A DNA stretch of 64,000 nt from Variovorax sp. YR216 (lineage in GTDB: Bacteria; Pseudomonadota; Gammaproteobacteria; Burkholderiales; Burkholderiaceae_C). Shown here one piece after another: positions 1 to 10,045 of the stretch. A program made the translations under genes and the position numbers. The stretch's first letter is position 1, and the number at the start of each line of letters is the position of its first letter. The stretch is taken from NCBI RefSeq assembly GCF_900107745.1, contig NZ_FNRO01000001.1, positions 868,001 through 932,000 on the forward strand, read 5' to 3'. The notes beneath the pieces were generated by a model. It saw nothing but the letters and a program-made list of their open reading frames with translations. It searched no databases and had not been told where the DNA came from.

Positions 1-1
1 C

Positions 2-1315
2 GTGGTGCGCTGGCTGGCACAGCAGGCCGAGGCGCTCGGCGTCGAGATCTTCCCGGGCTTCCCGGCGGCCGAGGTGCTCTACACCGAGGACGGCAAGGTG
101 CGCGGCGTCGCCACCGGGAACTTGGGGCTAGGCAAGGACGGCGAGCCCACCGAGAATTTCCAGCTCGGCATGGAGCTCCTGGGCAAGTACACGATCTTCG
201 CCGAAGGCGCGCGCGGCCACCTGGGCCGCCAGCTCATCGCCAAGTACAAGCTCGACGAAGGCAAGGACCCGCAGAGCTACGGCATCGGCATCAAGGAACT
301 GTGGGAAATCGACCCCGCGCGCCACGAGCCGGGCCTCGCGGTGCACACCGCCGGCTGGCCACTGCCGTCGGACACCTATGGCGGCTCTTTCCTCTATCAC
401 GCCGAGAACAACCAGGTGGTCGTCGGCTTCGTGGTCGGCCTCGACTACCAGAATCCGTACCTGAGCCCGTTCGAGGAATTCCAGCGCTTCAAGACGCACC
501 CCAACATCCGCTGGTACTTCGAAGGCCAGGACAAGGGCCTGAAGGCGCCCAAGCGCCTGAGCTACGGCGCACGCGCGATCACCGCGGGCGGCCTGCTTTC
601 GCTGCCGAAGACGGTGTTCCCGGGCGGCGCGCTGGTCGGCTGCGATGCCGGCTACCTCAACGCGAGCCGCATCAAGGGCAGCCATGCCGCGATCAAGACC
701 GGCATGCTCGCGGCCGAGGCCGCCTACGACGCCGTGATGGGCGGCCGCCAGCACGACGAGCTCACCGGCTACCCGGCCGCCTTCGAGCGCAGCTGGCTGC
801 ACACCGAGCTGAAGAAGGCACGCAACTTCAAGCAGTGGTTCAAGAAGGGCATCGCGGTCGGCACGATCATGACCGGCATCGAGCAGTTCCTGCTGCGCGG
901 CCATGTGCCATGGACCATCCACCGCAACCAGCCCGACCACGAGCGGCTCAAGCGCGCATCGGCCTCGAAGAAGATCAACTACCCCAAGCCCGATGGCAAG
1001 TTGACCTTCGACCGGCTCTCCTCGGTGTTCATCAGCAACACCAACCACGAAGAGAACCAGCCCGCACACCTGACGCTGAAGAACGCCGCGGTGCCGACGC
1101 AGATCAACCTGCCCGAGTACGCCGGCCCCGAAGGCCGCTACTGCCCGGCCGGCGTCTACGAGTTCGTGCCGGACGAATCGACCGGCAAGGAACGCCTGCA
1201 GATCAACGCGCAGAACTGCGTCCACTGCAAGACCTGCGACATCAAGGATCCGACGCAGAACATCGTGTGGGTCACGCCCGAAGGCGGCGGCGGGCCGAAC
1301 TACGTGGGCATGTAA
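2..1315 (+). CDS. etfD: electron transfer flavoprotein-ubiquinone oxidoreductase, 3' part
   Basis: C-terminal ~437 residues of ETF-QO, the membrane-associated FAD/[4Fe-4S] enzyme that passes electrons from electron transfer flavoprotein (fatty-acid and amino-acid oxidation) to ubiquinone. The family (about 550-560 aa) has an N-terminal FAD-binding segment, which lies before the window; the frame is open to base 1, so the apparent GTG at base 2 is internal. Visible family features are the central ubiquinone/FAD domain (GGSFLYH, GCDAGYLNASRIKG) and the C-terminal ferredoxin-like cluster loop with Cys in GRYCPAGVYEF and NCVHCKTCDIKDPTQN, ending in the usual GGGGPNYVGM. A strong hairpin terminator follows at once. 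The function is established for the family and the assignment is secure. Confidence 0.95.
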   Translation: MVRWLAQQAEALGVEIFPGFPAAEVLYTEDGKVRGVATGNLGLGKDGEPTENFQLGMELLGKYTIFAEGARGHLGRQLIAKYKLDEGKDPQSYGIGIKELWEIDPARHEPGLAVHTAGWPLPSDTYGGSFLYHAENNQVVVGFVVGLDYQNPYLSPFEEFQRFKTHPNIRWYFEGQDKGLKAPKRLSYGARAITAGGLLSLPKTVFPGGALVGCDAGYLNASRIKGSHAAIKTGMLAAEAAYDAVMGGRQHDELTGYPAAFERSWLHTELKKARNFKQWFKKGIAVGTIMTGIEQFLLRGHVPWTIHRNQPDHERLKRASASKKINYPKPDGKLTFDRLSSVFISNTNHEENQPAHLTLKNAAVPTQINLPEYAGPEGRYCPAGVYEFVPDESTGKERLQINAQNCVHCKTCDIKDPTQNIVWVTPEGGGGPNYVGM

Positions 1316-1327
1316 GGCCTGCACATC

Positions 1328-1355
1328 AAAAAAAGGCGCCCCAGGGCGCCTTTTT
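1328..1355. terminator. bidirectional rho-independent terminator
   Basis: Stem GGCGCCC / GGGCGCC (1335-1341 and 1344-1350) with a CA loop, flanked by an A run at 1328-1334 and a T run at 1351-1355. It can therefore stop transcription from both sides. It lies 12 bases after the ETF-QO stop and just beyond the stop of the convergent hydantoinase gene. Confidence 0.85.
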
Positions 1356-1360
1356 CATTG

Positions 1361-4300
1361 TCAGGCCCGAGCGGCCTCGGCCTCGCCCCAGCCGCCGCCC
1401 CCGGGCGTCTCGATCACGAACACATCGCCGGGCCGCATCCGCACCTGCCCGATGTGGTCCAGCGCCTCGACCGTTCCATCCGCACGTTCGACGCGATTGA
1501 CGCCCACGGCGCCCGCAGATCCACCAGCGCCTCCGAACGAACCCTCGTGCCGGCCGTTGCTCAGGATCGAGGCGGTCATCGGCGCCAGGAAGCGCACCCG
1601 CCGCACGCCGCCGTCGCCACCACGCCAGCGGCCCGCACCGCCCGAGCCGGCCCGAAGGCTGTAGCTGTCGAGCCGGACGGGGAAGCGGAACTCCAGCACT
1701 TCAGGGTCGGTCAGCCGCGAGTTGGTCATGTGTGTCTGCACCACGCTCGTGCCGTCGAAGCCTGGCCCGGCGCCCGAGCCGCCCGAGATCGTCTCGTAGT
1801 ACTGATGATCCCCATCGCCGAAGGTGAAGTTGTTCATCGTGCACTGGCTCGCCGCGATGACGCCGAGCGCGCCGTAGAGCGCATTGGTCACGCAGCTCGA
1901 CGTCTCGACGTTGCCCGCGACCACCGCCGCAGGCGACTGCGGGTTGAGCATGCAGCCCACCGGCACGATCACCTCGATGGGCTTGAGGCAGCCCGCGTTG
2001 AGCGGAATCTCATCGTCCACCAGCGTGCGGAACACATAGAGCACGGCCGCCATGGTGATGGCACGCGGTGCATTGAAGTTGTTGGGCAACTGCGCGCTGG
2101 TGCCGGTGAAGTCCACCGTGGCGGAGCGCGCGGCGGCATCGACCTTCACCCGTACGCGGATGCAGGCGCCGTTGTCGAGCGGGAGCGCGTATTCGCCATC
2201 CTTCAGCGCGGTGATGACACGGCGCACCGACTCCTCGGCGTTGTCCTGCACATGGCCCATGTAGGCGACCACCGTGTCGCGGCCGAACTGCTGGACCATG
2301 GCCTGCAGTTCCTGCACGCCCTTTTCGTTCGCGGCGATCTGGGCGCGCAGGTCGGCCAGGTTCTGTTCGATATTGCGCGAGGGGTGTGGCCCGCTCGCCA
2401 GCAGCGCACGGAGTTCGACCTCGCGCAGCCGCCCTCTTTCGACCAGCTTGAAGTTGTCGATCAGCACACCTTCTTCCTCGATCGTCTTCGAGAACGGCGG
2501 CATCGAGCCCGGCGTGATGCCGCCCACGTCGGCATGGTGGCCGCGAGAGGCGACGTAGAAGGACGGGCGCGCATCTCCCGCATCGAGATAGACCGGCGTC
2601 ACCACCGTGATGTCGGGCAGGTGCGTTCCGCCGTGGTACGGGTCGTTGAGCACGTAGACGTCGCCCGGCGCCATGGACGGATTGCGGTCGATGACAGTCC
2701 TGATCGACTCGCTCATCGACCCCAGGTGCACTGGCATGTGCGGCGCATTGGCGATCAGGTTGCCCTGCACATCGAACACCGCGCACGAGAAATCCAGGCG
2801 CTCCTTGATGTTCACCGAGTAGGCGGTGTTCTGCAGCCGCAGGCCCATCTGCTCCGCGATGTTCATGAAGAGGTTGTTGAACACCTCCAGCATCACCGGA
2901 TCGGCGCTGGTGCCCACCGACTGCCCGGCAATACGGGGCCGCACGCGATGGAGCGAGACGCCGGATGCCGAGGCCCGCGCCTGCCAGCCGGGTTCGATCA
3001 CGGTGGTGGCATTGCGGCCGGCGAGGATGGCCGGGCCGTCGATCACGGCACCGGCGGCCAATGCAGCCTCGTCGTGCAGGGTCGCATCGCGCCAGCCGGC
3101 GGATTGCTCGTCCGCCTCGCAGTACATGCGGACCACCGCGAGGGGCTCCGGCGTATGGGGGGCGGCCTGCGTGACCGGCGCGGCGCCGCCGGGGCGCTCG
3201 CCGGCGCCGGTGGCCTCGACCGTCACCGCCTCGATCACCAGCGCGCGCCCCTCCATCAGGAAGGCGAAGCGACGGCGATAGGCCTGCTCGAATTCGTCTC
3301 GCAGCGCCGCAATGGCCTCGGCGGAACCCGACCCCATGGGCAGCACGCAAGGCAGGGCGGTGTCGGTGCCGTCGTATCGCAGCTGTGCGCGATGCACGAC
3401 CTCGATGCCGCTGCGCGCCACACCCTGCCCTCGCAGTTCTTCCACCGCCCGCGAAGCCAGCGACGTTGCCGCTTCGCGCGCGGCCGACAGGCCTTCGGCA
3501 TCGAGCCGGCGTTCGAGCGCCATCTCGCGCATCGCAAGCTGATCGGCCAGACCCATGCCGAACGCGGAAAGCACCCCCGCGAACGGATGCAGGTAGACGC
3601 TGCGCATCCCGAGCGCATCGGCCACGAGGCAGGCATGCTGGCCGCCCGCGCCGCCGAAGCACTGCAGCGTGTACTGGGTCACGTCGTATCCCCGCGCGAC
3701 CGAGATGCGCTTGACGGCGTTGGCCATGCTCTCGACCGCGATCCGAAGCGCGCCGCTGGCCACCTGCTCGCCGCTCACGGTGCGGCCGGTGGCCTGCGAC
3801 ATCCGCCGGGCCATCTCCGAGAACCCGCGCTGCACCGCGGCGAGGTCGAGCGGCTGGTCGGCGCCGGGCCCGAACACATGCGGGAAGTGCGCGGGCTGCA
3901 GCTTGCCGAGCATCACGTTGGCGTCGGTGGTGGTCAGCGGCCCGCCGCGGCGATAGCTCGCGGGGCCGGGGTTGGCGCCCGCCGACTCGGGCCCGACGCG
4001 CAATCGCGCGCCATCGAAGCCGATCACCGAGCCGCCGCCGGCCGCGACGGTGTGGATGCTCATCATCGGCGCGCGCATGCGCACGCCGGCCACCTGCGTT
4101 TCGAAGGAGCGCTCGAACTCGCCCGCGTAGTGCGAGACATCGGTCGACGTACCGCCCATGTCGAAACCGATCACGCGCGGATGGCCGGCATCCAGTGCGG
4201 TCCGCACCATGCCGACGATGCCGCCCGCAGGCCCCGAGAGGATCGCGTCCTTGCCCTGGAAGCGGCTGGCCTGCGTCAATCCACCCGAACTCTGCATGAA

Positions 4301-5035
4301 GAAGAGTGGAACGCCCGGCATCTGCTGCGAAACCTGGTCGACATAGCGTCGCAGGATCGGACTCAGGTACGCATCGACCACGGTGGTGTCGCCGCGCGGC
4401 ACCAGCTTCATGAGCGGACTGGTCTTGTGCGACACCGACACCTGCGTAAAGCCGACGTCGCGTGCCACGCGCTCGGCCGCCAGTTCGTGCGATGTGTATC
4501 GCCAGCCGTGCATGAAGACGATGGCGCAGGCGCGGAGGCCCTCGTCGAACGCGCCCTGCAGCGCAGTGCGCAGCGCCATTTCGTCGAGCGGCTGCACGAT
4601 GCCGCCCTGCGCATCGATGCGTTCGCCGGCCTCGATCACGCGGCTATAGAGCAGTTCCGGAAGCACGATGCGGCGGTCGAACAGACGCGGCCTCGCCTGC
4701 GTCGCGATGCGCAGGGCATCGCGAAAGCCGGTGGTCGTGACAAGCACCGTCGGCTCGCCCTTGCGCTCCAGCAGCGCGTTGGTGGCCACCGTGGTGCCCA
4801 TCTTCACGCACTCGACCCGCTCGGGCGTGATGGCCTCGCCAGCCGCAAGCCCGAGCAGCCGCCGGATGCCCTCAACCGCCGCGTCGCGGTACTGCTCTGG
4901 GTTCTCCGACAGAAGCTTGAGCGTATGCAGCCGCCCTTCGGGATCGCGCCCCACGAGATCGGTGAACGTGCCGCCCCGGTCGATCCAGAACTGCCAGCGG
5001 GAGGAGAAGGAGGAGAAAGAAGTCTGCGTATTCAT
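1361..5035 (-). CDS. hydantoinase A/B fusion, 5-oxoprolinase family
   Basis: Single 1224-residue chain carrying both halves of the ATP-dependent hydantoinase/5-oxoprolinase family. The HyuA-like half (about residues 1-690) has the ATP-binding [11 protein letters not shown] near the N terminus, GPAGGIVG and [14 protein letters not shown]. The HyuB-like half (from about 700) starts at [15 protein letters not shown] and contains a Gly-rich [10 protein letters not shown] loop. Length matches fused 5-oxoprolinases. The frame stays open upstream to 5353, but that part is repeat element plus the MFS gene, so ATG 5035 (MNTQTS) is chosen; its ribosome-binding site is weak. The MFS carrier and a DUF1445 protein lie just upstream on the same strand. 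Because DUF1445 enzymes make 5-oxo-D-proline from D-glutamate, opening of a 5-oxoproline-like ring is a plausible role. The true substrate is inferred, not shown. Confidence 0.85.
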   Translation of the reverse strand: MNTQTSFSSFSSRWQFWIDRGGTFTDLVGRDPEGRLHTLKLLSENPEQYRDAAVEGIRRLLGLAAGEAITPERVECVKMGTTVATNALLERKGEPTVLVTTTGFRDALRIATQARPRLFDRRIVLPELLYSRVIEAGERIDAQGGIVQPLDEMALRTALQGAFDEGLRACAIVFMHGWRYTSHELAAERVARDVGFTQVSVSHKTSPLMKLVPRGDTTVVDAYLSPILRRYVDQVSQQMPGVPLFFMQSSGGLTQASRFQGKDAILSGPAGGIVGMVRTALDAGHPRVIGFDMGGTSTDVSHYAGEFERSFETQVAGVRMRAPMMSIHTVAAGGGSVIGFDGARLRVGPESAGANPGPASYRRGGPLTTTDANVMLGKLQPAHFPHVFGPGADQPLDLAAVQRGFSEMARRMSQATGRTVSGEQVASGALRIAVESMANAVKRISVARGYDVTQYTLQCFGGAGGQHACLVADALGMRSVYLHPFAGVLSAFGMGLADQLAMREMALERRLDAEGLSAAREAATSLASRAVEELRGQGVARSGIEVVHRAQLRYDGTDTALPCVLPMGSGSAEAIAALRDEFEQAYRRRFAFLMEGRALVIEAVTVEATGAGERPGGAAPVTQAAPHTPEPLAVVRMYCEADEQSAGWRDATLHDEAALAAGAVIDGPAILAGRNATTVIEPGWQARASASGVSLHRVRPRIAGQSVGTSADPVMLEVFNNLFMNIAEQMGLRLQNTAYSVNIKERLDFSCAVFDVQGNLIANAPHMPVHLGSMSESIRTVIDRNPSMAPGDVYVLNDPYHGGTHLPDITVVTPVYLDAGDARPSFYVASRGHHADVGGITPGSMPPFSKTIEEEGVLIDNFKLVERGRLREVELRALLASGPHPSRNIEQNLADLRAQIAANEKGVQELQAMVQQFGRDTVVAYMGHVQDNAEESVRRVITALKDGEYALPLDNGACIRVRVKVDAAARSATVDFTGTSAQLPNNFNAPRAITMAAVLYVFRTLVDDEIPLNAGCLKPIEVIVPVGCMLNPQSPAAVVAGNVETSSCVTNALYGALGVIAASQCTMNNFTFGDGDHQYYETISGGSGAGPGFDGTSVVQTHMTNSRLTDPEVLEFRFPVRLDSYSLRAGSGGAGRWRGGDGGVRRVRFLAPMTASILSNGRHEGSFGGAGGSAGAVGVNRVERADGTVEALDHIGQVRMRPGDVFVIETPGGGGWGEAEAARA

Positions 5036-5091
5036 GACAAAGAAGCAATAAGGGAGATGAACAAGCACGCCGCAACGCCACCCCTTCCAGG

Positions 5092-5178
5092 ACCACCGCG
5101 GAACCGGCTTCGCCGGGCCGCCGGTGGTGCCCCCTGAAAGGGGGGTGGAGAGCGACACGAAGTGCGCGAGCCTGGGGG
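5092..5178 (-). repeat. dispersed structured 3'-UTR repeat, copy A
   Basis: One of six copies of an ~87-bp element. Read on the minus strand it begins ACCCCCAGGCTCGCGCACTT directly after the TAA stop (5181-5179) of the MFS gene. It has a small ACTTCGTGT hairpin, a CCCCC/GGGGG hairpin, and a long stem whose outer arms here are ACCACC (5092-5097) and GGTGGT (5123-5128). It fills most of the gap between two same-strand genes. Confidence 0.85.
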
Positions 5179-6462
5179 TTAGAACTTCCTCCCGCGCGTC
5201 TCGGGCAGGCACAGGGCCATGACGATCACGATCGCATAGGCGATTGCCGCGCAGATGCCGATGGCGGAGCCCAGGGACAGGCTGGTGCGGTCGCTCAGCA
5301 GCCCCACGACCGCGGGGAAGGTCGCCCCGATACCGCGCCCGAAGTTGTAGCAAAAGCCCTGCCCCGAGCCGCGAAGTTCATTGGGGAACAACTCCGCCAG
5401 GAAAGCGCCGGAGCCGCTGAAGATGCCCGACATGAAGAAGCCGAGCGGAAAGCCGAGCACGAGCATGACGCTGTCGGTGATCGGCAGCAGCGTGTAGGCA
5501 TAGACCAGCGAACCCGCCCCGACGGCGAAAAGAATGAAGGCCAGCTTGCGCCCCAGCCGGTCGGACAGGTAGGCCCCGCACAGATAGCCGGCGAAGGCGC
5601 CCACGATGAACATGAACTGGTAGCCGCCCGAGCCGAGCACCGTCAGGTGGCGCTCGTTCTTCAGGAAGGTCGGCAGCCAGACGCCGATGGCGTAGTAGCC
5701 GCCCTGCATCCCGGTGAACATCAGGCTTGCGAGCACGGTGGTGCCGAGGATGCCGGGCTTGAAGATCGCAAGGAAGTTGCCGTTGCGTTCACCTCGCGCC
5801 ACCGCGGCGCGCGTCTGCAAGTAGACCTCGGGCTCGTGCAGCGACCGGCGAATGAAGACGATCAGCAGCGCCGGCAGCAGCCCCAGCAGGAACATCACCC
5901 GCCACGAGATCTCCGGCGGCAGAAAGGAGAACAGCGCCATCGACACCAGCACCGCGGCGCCCCAGCCAATGGCCCAGCTGCTCTGCACAAATCCGACGGC
6001 CTTGCCGCGATAGGCGGGCCGGATCATCTCGGCGATCAGCACCGAGCCCACGGCCCATTCGCCCCCGAAACCGAGGCCTTGCAGGGTCCGGGCCATGAGC
6101 AACTCCTGCGGGGAGCGCGCCAGGCCGCAGGCGAAGGTGAAGATCGCAAACACCAGGATCGTCAGCTGGAGCACGCGCACCCGGCCGTAGCGATCGGCCA
6201 GCACCCCGGCCATCCAGCCGCCGATCGCGGAGGCCACGAGCGTGGAGGTGCCGATCAGTCCCACCTCCGTCTTGCTCATGCCCCACAACGTCAGCAGGAT
6301 CGGCGTGACCAGCGGCAAGGTGTAGTAGTCGAAGGCATCGACCGCATAACCGCTGAACGAGGCGCTCAGCGCGCGCTTCTCGTTGCGGTCGAGCGTGGTC
6401 AGCCAGCTGCCTTGCGGGGGACTCGCGTCGACCAGGTCGGCGGCATCGAGCGTGTTCTTCAT
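5179..6462 (-). CDS. MFS transporter (aromatic acid/sialic acid:H+ symporter-like)
   Basis: Predicted 427-residue inner-membrane carrier of the major facilitator superfamily with about 12 hydrophobic segments. The loop 2-3 signature is [13 protein letters not shown] and the matching loop in the second half is [25 protein letters not shown] is typical of the metabolite:H+ symporter group containing YfaV/NanT-like proteins. ATG 6462 (MKNTLD) is preceded by a good AAAGGAG site. It lies between the DUF1445 gene (40 bp) and the hydantoinase gene, so it probably brings in the substrate of that pathway. The exact substrate cannot be read from the sequence. Its stop codon is followed immediately by repeat copy A. 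Confidence 0.85.
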   Translation of the reverse strand: MKNTLDAADLVDASPPQGSWLTTLDRNEKRALSASFSGYAVDAFDYYTLPLVTPILLTLWGMSKTEVGLIGTSTLVASAIGGWMAGVLADRYGRVRVLQLTILVFAIFTFACGLARSPQELLMARTLQGLGFGGEWAVGSVLIAEMIRPAYRGKAVGFVQSSWAIGWGAAVLVSMALFSFLPPEISWRVMFLLGLLPALLIVFIRRSLHEPEVYLQTRAAVARGERNGNFLAIFKPGILGTTVLASLMFTGMQGGYYAIGVWLPTFLKNERHLTVLGSGGYQFMFIVGAFAGYLCGAYLSDRLGRKLAFILFAVGAGSLVYAYTLLPITDSVMLVLGFPLGFFMSGIFSGSGAFLAELFPNELRGSGQGFCYNFGRGIGATFPAVVGLLSDRTSLSLGSAIGICAAIAYAIVIVMALCLPETRGRKF

Positions 6463-6502
6463 GATGTTGTCTCCTTTGTTGGATGCGTATGGACGAAGGA
6501 AT

Positions 6503-7318
6503 TCAGAACGCCGCGAGGCGGTGGTGCAGCAGGTCGGTGACGAGCATCGCCCCGGGCGCATGCGTGATCGCGAAGGGCAGGCGTGCGGCGGCCAGCGCCG
6601 CCTGCGGTGTGACGCCGCAGGCCCAGAAGACGGGCAGCTCGCCCTGCATCAGCTCGACGGCCTCGCCATAGTCCGGGCGGTTGATCGAACGGATCCCGAT
6701 CAACGCCGGATCGCCGATGTGGACCGGCGCGCCATGCACCGCCGGAAAACGCGAGGTGATCTGGACGGCGCGAATCGCATCTGCCGCGCGCAGCGGACGC
6801 ATCGATACCACCATCGGGCCATGAAACACCCCGGCACGCGCGGTCTGGATGTTCGTTCGGTACATCGCAACATTGCGACCCTGCGAGACATGACGCAGCT
6901 CGATGCCTTCGGCCAGCAACGCATGCTCGAAAGTGAACGAGCAGCCGATGACGAAGCTGACCAGGTCGTCGGCCCACAGCGCGCGAACGTCGCTGGGCTC
7001 ATCGACCAGTTCGCCGTGACGCCACACCCGGTAGCGCGGCAGGTCGGAACGGATGTCGATGTCGTCGCCGAGCGCGCGCAGCGACGGGTCGCCGACTTCC
7101 GAGACGCCCAGCAGCGGGCATGGCTTGGGATTGGCCTGGCAGAAGCGCAGGAAATCGCCCGCGTGCGCCTGCGGCACGATCACGAGGTTGCCCTGCACAT
7201 GGGCGCTCGCCAGGCCGCTGGTGTGGCTGCTCAGTGCGCCACTGCGCGCGGCGAGGCGGACGCTCCGTGCGCTGCTCGCGCCATCGATCTTTTCGTTGAG
7301 GACTTCATTGGATTGCAT
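6503..7318 (-). CDS. putative hydro-lyase, DUF1445 / D-glutamate cyclase family
   Basis: Complete 271-residue protein of the DUF1445 family. The conserved blocks are visible: [21 protein letters not shown], a central [18 protein letters not shown], and [17 protein letters not shown] followed by [12 protein letters not shown] near the C terminus. Mitochondrial members convert D-glutamate to 5-oxo-D-proline, while bacterial ones are usually labelled 'putative hydro-lyase'. Its position with an MFS carrier and a hydantoinase/5-oxoprolinase suggests one pathway in which this enzyme makes or consumes a cyclic amino-acid derivative. ATG 7318 (MQSNEV) is chosen; a longer frame runs back into the LysR gene and is not credible. 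Confidence 0.85.
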   Translation of the reverse strand: MQSNEVLNEKIDGASSARSVRLAARSGALSSHTSGLASAHVQGNLVIVPQAHAGDFLRFCQANPKPCPLLGVSEVGDPSLRALGDDIDIRSDLPRYRVWRHGELVDEPSDVRALWADDLVSFVIGCSFTFEHALLAEGIELRHVSQGRNVAMYRTNIQTARAGVFHGPMVVSMRPLRAADAIRAVQITSRFPAVHGAPVHIGDPALIGIRSINRPDYGEAVELMQGELPVFWACGVTPQAALAAARLPFAITHAPGAMLVTDLLHHRLAAF

Positions 7319-7371
7319 GAGGGCGGATTTTGGGAATCCGCCGCCCCGAACGCCAACGCAAAGTTTCTTGC

Positions 7372-8277
7372 TCAGGTCATCGATTTTTTCGATGAGCCGA
7401 CGCGGTGCGAAGCATGCACCACGGCGGAACCCAGCGCCGCCTCCAGCAAGGGAGACGAAGGGTCTTCCCGATAGCTCGCATAGATGGGCAGCGGCTCCAG
7501 GGTGGCGTCGCAAGGCAGCGCGCGCAGCGGAAGCCGGCGTGCCAGGGGCTCCACCACGGCACGCGGCAGGGTCGCGACGCCGAATCCGGCTTCCACGAGC
7601 TGCGCCATCGCGGAGATCGAGGAGATCGCATGCACCCTGGGCGCGGGATAGCCTGCCTCCCGGAAGAACTCGAGCAAGGCCACATGAGGCTGCGAGCCGC
7701 GCTGGAAGGTCAGCAGGTCGAACGAGAGCAGGTCCGCCATCCGGTAGCGGCGCCGCTGATGCAGGTCGCGATGGCCGACAAAGCACATCGGCATCGCCGG
7801 CACCGCGCGGGTGCGCACGCCGTCGCCGGCGCCGGGCAGCGCGGCGAACACCAGATCCTGCTTGCCGCGCTGGAGCTGGTCGACCAGCACAGGCGTGGTT
7901 TCGACGGTGAGTTCGAGCTCGAAGTCCGGATAGGTCTCCCGCATGTGCTGCAGCCACCCGGTGAGCCAGCTGTGCACGACCGACTCAATGGCGCCCACGC
8001 GCAGCACGGTCTCGCGCGCGGTGCCCGAGCCCATCTCGGCCTTGATGTGCATCTGCATCTCGAGCAGCCGCTGCGCGAAGGCATGAAAGCGCTGGCCCGC
8101 CACCGTGAGGCGGAACTGCTTGTCGCGCCGGTCGAGCAGCAGCACGCCGAGTTCTCGCTCGAGCGCCGCGATGCGGCTGGAGAGCGCCGACTGGGTGAGG
8201 TGCAGTTTCTCGGCCGCGCGGGTGACGCTCTTGAGCGCAACCGCCCAGTGAAAGGCTTCAACGAATCGCAGGTTCAT
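7372..8277 (-). CDS. LysR-type transcriptional regulator
   Basis: 301-residue LysR-family activator/repressor. The N-terminal winged helix-turn-helix is clear ([21 protein letters not shown], then [18 protein letters not shown]), followed by the C-terminal inducer-binding domain. It is on the same strand as, and 53 bp upstream of, the DUF1445 gene, so it may be the first gene of the catabolic block 8277-1361 instead of lying divergent as is usual for LysR regulators. Local control of the DUF1445/MFS/hydantoinase genes is likely but inferred from position only. The effector is unknown. Confidence 0.9.
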   Translation of the reverse strand: MNLRFVEAFHWAVALKSVTRAAEKLHLTQSALSSRIAALERELGVLLLDRRDKQFRLTVAGQRFHAFAQRLLEMQMHIKAEMGSGTARETVLRVGAIESVVHSWLTGWLQHMRETYPDFELELTVETTPVLVDQLQRGKQDLVFAALPGAGDGVRTRAVPAMPMCFVGHRDLHQRRRYRMADLLSFDLLTFQRGSQPHVALLEFFREAGYPAPRVHAISSISAMAQLVEAGFGVATLPRAVVEPLARRLPLRALPCDATLEPLPIYASYREDPSSPLLEAALGSAVVHASHRVGSSKKSMT

Positions 8278-8326
8278 GTCCGGGCTGCTTCGATGTCGGG
8301 ACGCGAGGGCCCGATCATCGCCCGGA

Positions 8327-9103
8327 TCACTTCCCGATCAACTGGGTCAGCTTCTCCGCCTCGAACGACTCGTCCTTCGCCGCATCGCAAGGCACGCAAT
8401 CCTTCTTGCCAGGCTGCTTGGACAGCGATTCGAGCGCCTGCCACAGCAACGCGATCTGGTGCTCCTGGCTCGCGGTGTGGTCGATGAGGCCCTTCATCGC
8501 CTGGCTCAGCGGGTCATCTTCCAGCGTGACGCCATAGGCCGAGAACTTCGCGACCTGCGGTTGCGTGACGTCGGCGCTCTCCCCCGACTTCGACGGGATG
8601 ATCCGCGCCGGGATGCCCACGGCCGTCGCGCCAGCCGGCACGGGCTTGATCACCACCGCATTGCTGCCGATCTTGGCGCCGTCGCCCACCGTGAAGCCGC
8701 CCAGCACCTTCGCGCCGGCGCTCACCACCACGTTGCGGCCCAGCGTCGGGTGCCGCTTGGTGCCCTTGTAGAGCGAGGTGCCGCCCAGCGTCACGCCCTG
8801 GTAGATGGTGCAGCCGTCGCCGATCTCGGCGGTTTCGCCGACCACCACGCCCATCGCATGGTCGAAGAACACGCGCTCGCCGACGATCGCGCCGGGATGG
8901 ATCTCGATGCCGGTGAACCAGCGCGAGAACTGGGAGACGAAACGCCCGACCCACTTGAAGCCGTGGGTCCAGAACCAGTGCGCGAACCGGTGCAGCACGA
9001 CCGCATGCAGCCCCGGGTAGAGGGTCAGGACTTCCCAGCGCGACCGGGCCGCCGGGTCACGGTCGAGGATGCACTGGATGTCGGAACGCAGCCGGGAGAA
9101 CAT
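8327..9103 (-). CDS. cysE: serine O-acetyltransferase
   Basis: 258-residue CysE, which acetylates serine with acetyl-CoA to O-acetylserine, the first committed step of cysteine synthesis, in the cytoplasm. The left-handed beta-helix of hexapeptide repeats runs from GIEIHPGAIVGERVFFDHAM (about 65-84, with the active-site His at 82) through VVVGETAEIGDGCTIYQGVT and LGGTSLYKGTKRHPTLG to GIPARIIP (about 163-170). The chain is of the shorter epsilon-proteobacterial/Bacillus type with an extended C-terminal helix region. It follows trmJ on the same strand with a 36-bp gap, so the two are probably co-transcribed. Confidence 0.93.
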   Translation of the reverse strand: MFSRLRSDIQCILDRDPAARSRWEVLTLYPGLHAVVLHRFAHWFWTHGFKWVGRFVSQFSRWFTGIEIHPGAIVGERVFFDHAMGVVVGETAEIGDGCTIYQGVTLGGTSLYKGTKRHPTLGRNVVVSAGAKVLGGFTVGDGAKIGSNAVVIKPVPAGATAVGIPARIIPSKSGESADVTQPQVAKFSAYGVTLEDDPLSQAMKGLIDHTASQEHQIALLWQALESLSKQPGKKDCVPCDAAKDESFEAEKLTQLIGK

Positions 9104-9139
9104 CGGTTGTTGTTATATCGATATGGGGCAGGCAGTCTA

Positions 9140-9904
9140 TTACCGCGGCTCTTTACTCACGGCGGATGGGGTTTTGCCGGGTCCGCCGCCGTTCGCGGCG
9201 TCCGCCATGGCCTTGGCGATGCCGCGAAGGATGTGGATTTCCTCCTGCGTGGGTTGTGCCCGGTTGAAAAGCTGCTGCAGGCGCGGCATGAGCTTCTTGG
9301 GTGCCTGCGGGTCGAGAAAGCCGATCTGTACCAGAGAGCGTTCCCAATGGTCCAGCATGCCCGCCACCGCCTGGGCATCGGCTGCGCGCACCGGCGCGGT
9401 CGCGTCGCGCACCGCAAAGCCGCCCAGCGCCTGCCGCCATTCATAGGCGATCACCTGGATCGCCGCGCCGAGATTGAGCGAGCCGAACTGCGGATCGGTC
9501 GGGATGCAGAGCGCGACGTTGCAGCGGTACACGTCCTCGTTGCGCATGCCGAAGCGCTCGGAGCCGAAGAGGAAGGCGACGTGCTGCGCCTCCCCCTTGG
9601 CCAGCGGTTCGAGGTGTTCGCGCGGGGTCCGCGTCGGCGGGCCGAAGTCGCGCGGGACCATCGCCGTGGCACACAGGTGCGTGACGCCGTCGAGCGCCTC
9701 GTCCAGCGTGTCGACGATGCGCGCGTTCGCCAGCACGTCGAGCGCACCGCTTGCGCGCTGGATGGTTTCCTCGCGCCGAAGCACGTTGGCCCAGCGCGGC
9801 GCGACCAGCACCAGTTCGTCGAAGCCCATGGTCTTCATGGCGCGGGCGGCCGCGCCGACATTGCCGGCGTGGCTGGTCTGGATCAGGATGAATCGGGTAC
9901 GCAT
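9140..9904 (-). CDS. trmJ: tRNA (cytidine/uridine-2'-O-)-methyltransferase TrmJ
   Basis: 254-residue SPOUT-class RNA methyltransferase that modifies nucleotide 32 of tRNA using S-adenosylmethionine. N-terminal family motif RFILIQTSHAGNVGAAARAM, central LFGSERFGMRNEDVYRCN and IPTDPQFGSLNLGAAIQVIAYE (motifs 2 and 3, which form the knot) are all present. The start ATG 9904 is fixed by the N-terminal motif; the longer frame upstream is antisense to suhB. It lies divergent from suhB, an arrangement common in proteobacteria, and 36 bp upstream of cysE. Confidence 0.93.
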   Translation of the reverse strand: MRTRFILIQTSHAGNVGAAARAMKTMGFDELVLVAPRWANVLRREETIQRASGALDVLANARIVDTLDEALDGVTHLCATAMVPRDFGPPTRTPREHLEPLAKGEAQHVAFLFGSERFGMRNEDVYRCNVALCIPTDPQFGSLNLGAAIQVIAYEWRQALGGFAVRDATAPVRAADAQAVAGMLDHWERSLVQIGFLDPQAPKKLMPRLQQLFNRAQPTQEEIHILRGIAKAMADAANGGGPGKTPSAVSKEPR

Positions 9905-10045
9905 GGAGGCTTGAATCGAACCGCGGAAGGCCTTAAAACGCGGAGCCGGTAAAATCCCCCGATTCTCGCCGCCCGCATCGCCGGGCCGCATTCCAGGGGG
10001 CCACATGCAAACGTCGTCGCTCCCATTCCGTTCTTCGCACAATTC

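Noticed and set aside
1358..5137. Plus-strand open frame of 1259 codons opposite the hydantoinase gene
   Set aside because: It has low-complexity His/Arg/Ala-rich translation typical of antisense frames in high-G+C genes; the minus-strand frame has clear family motifs.
5036..5353. N-terminal extension of the hydantoinase
   Set aside because: It runs through repeat copy A and into the MFS gene out of frame; family members start at the DRGGTFTD region.
9905..10045. Short leader ORF or riboswitch before suhB
   Set aside because: No good start with ribosome-binding site or known riboswitch core was seen; only a possible -10 TAAAAT.
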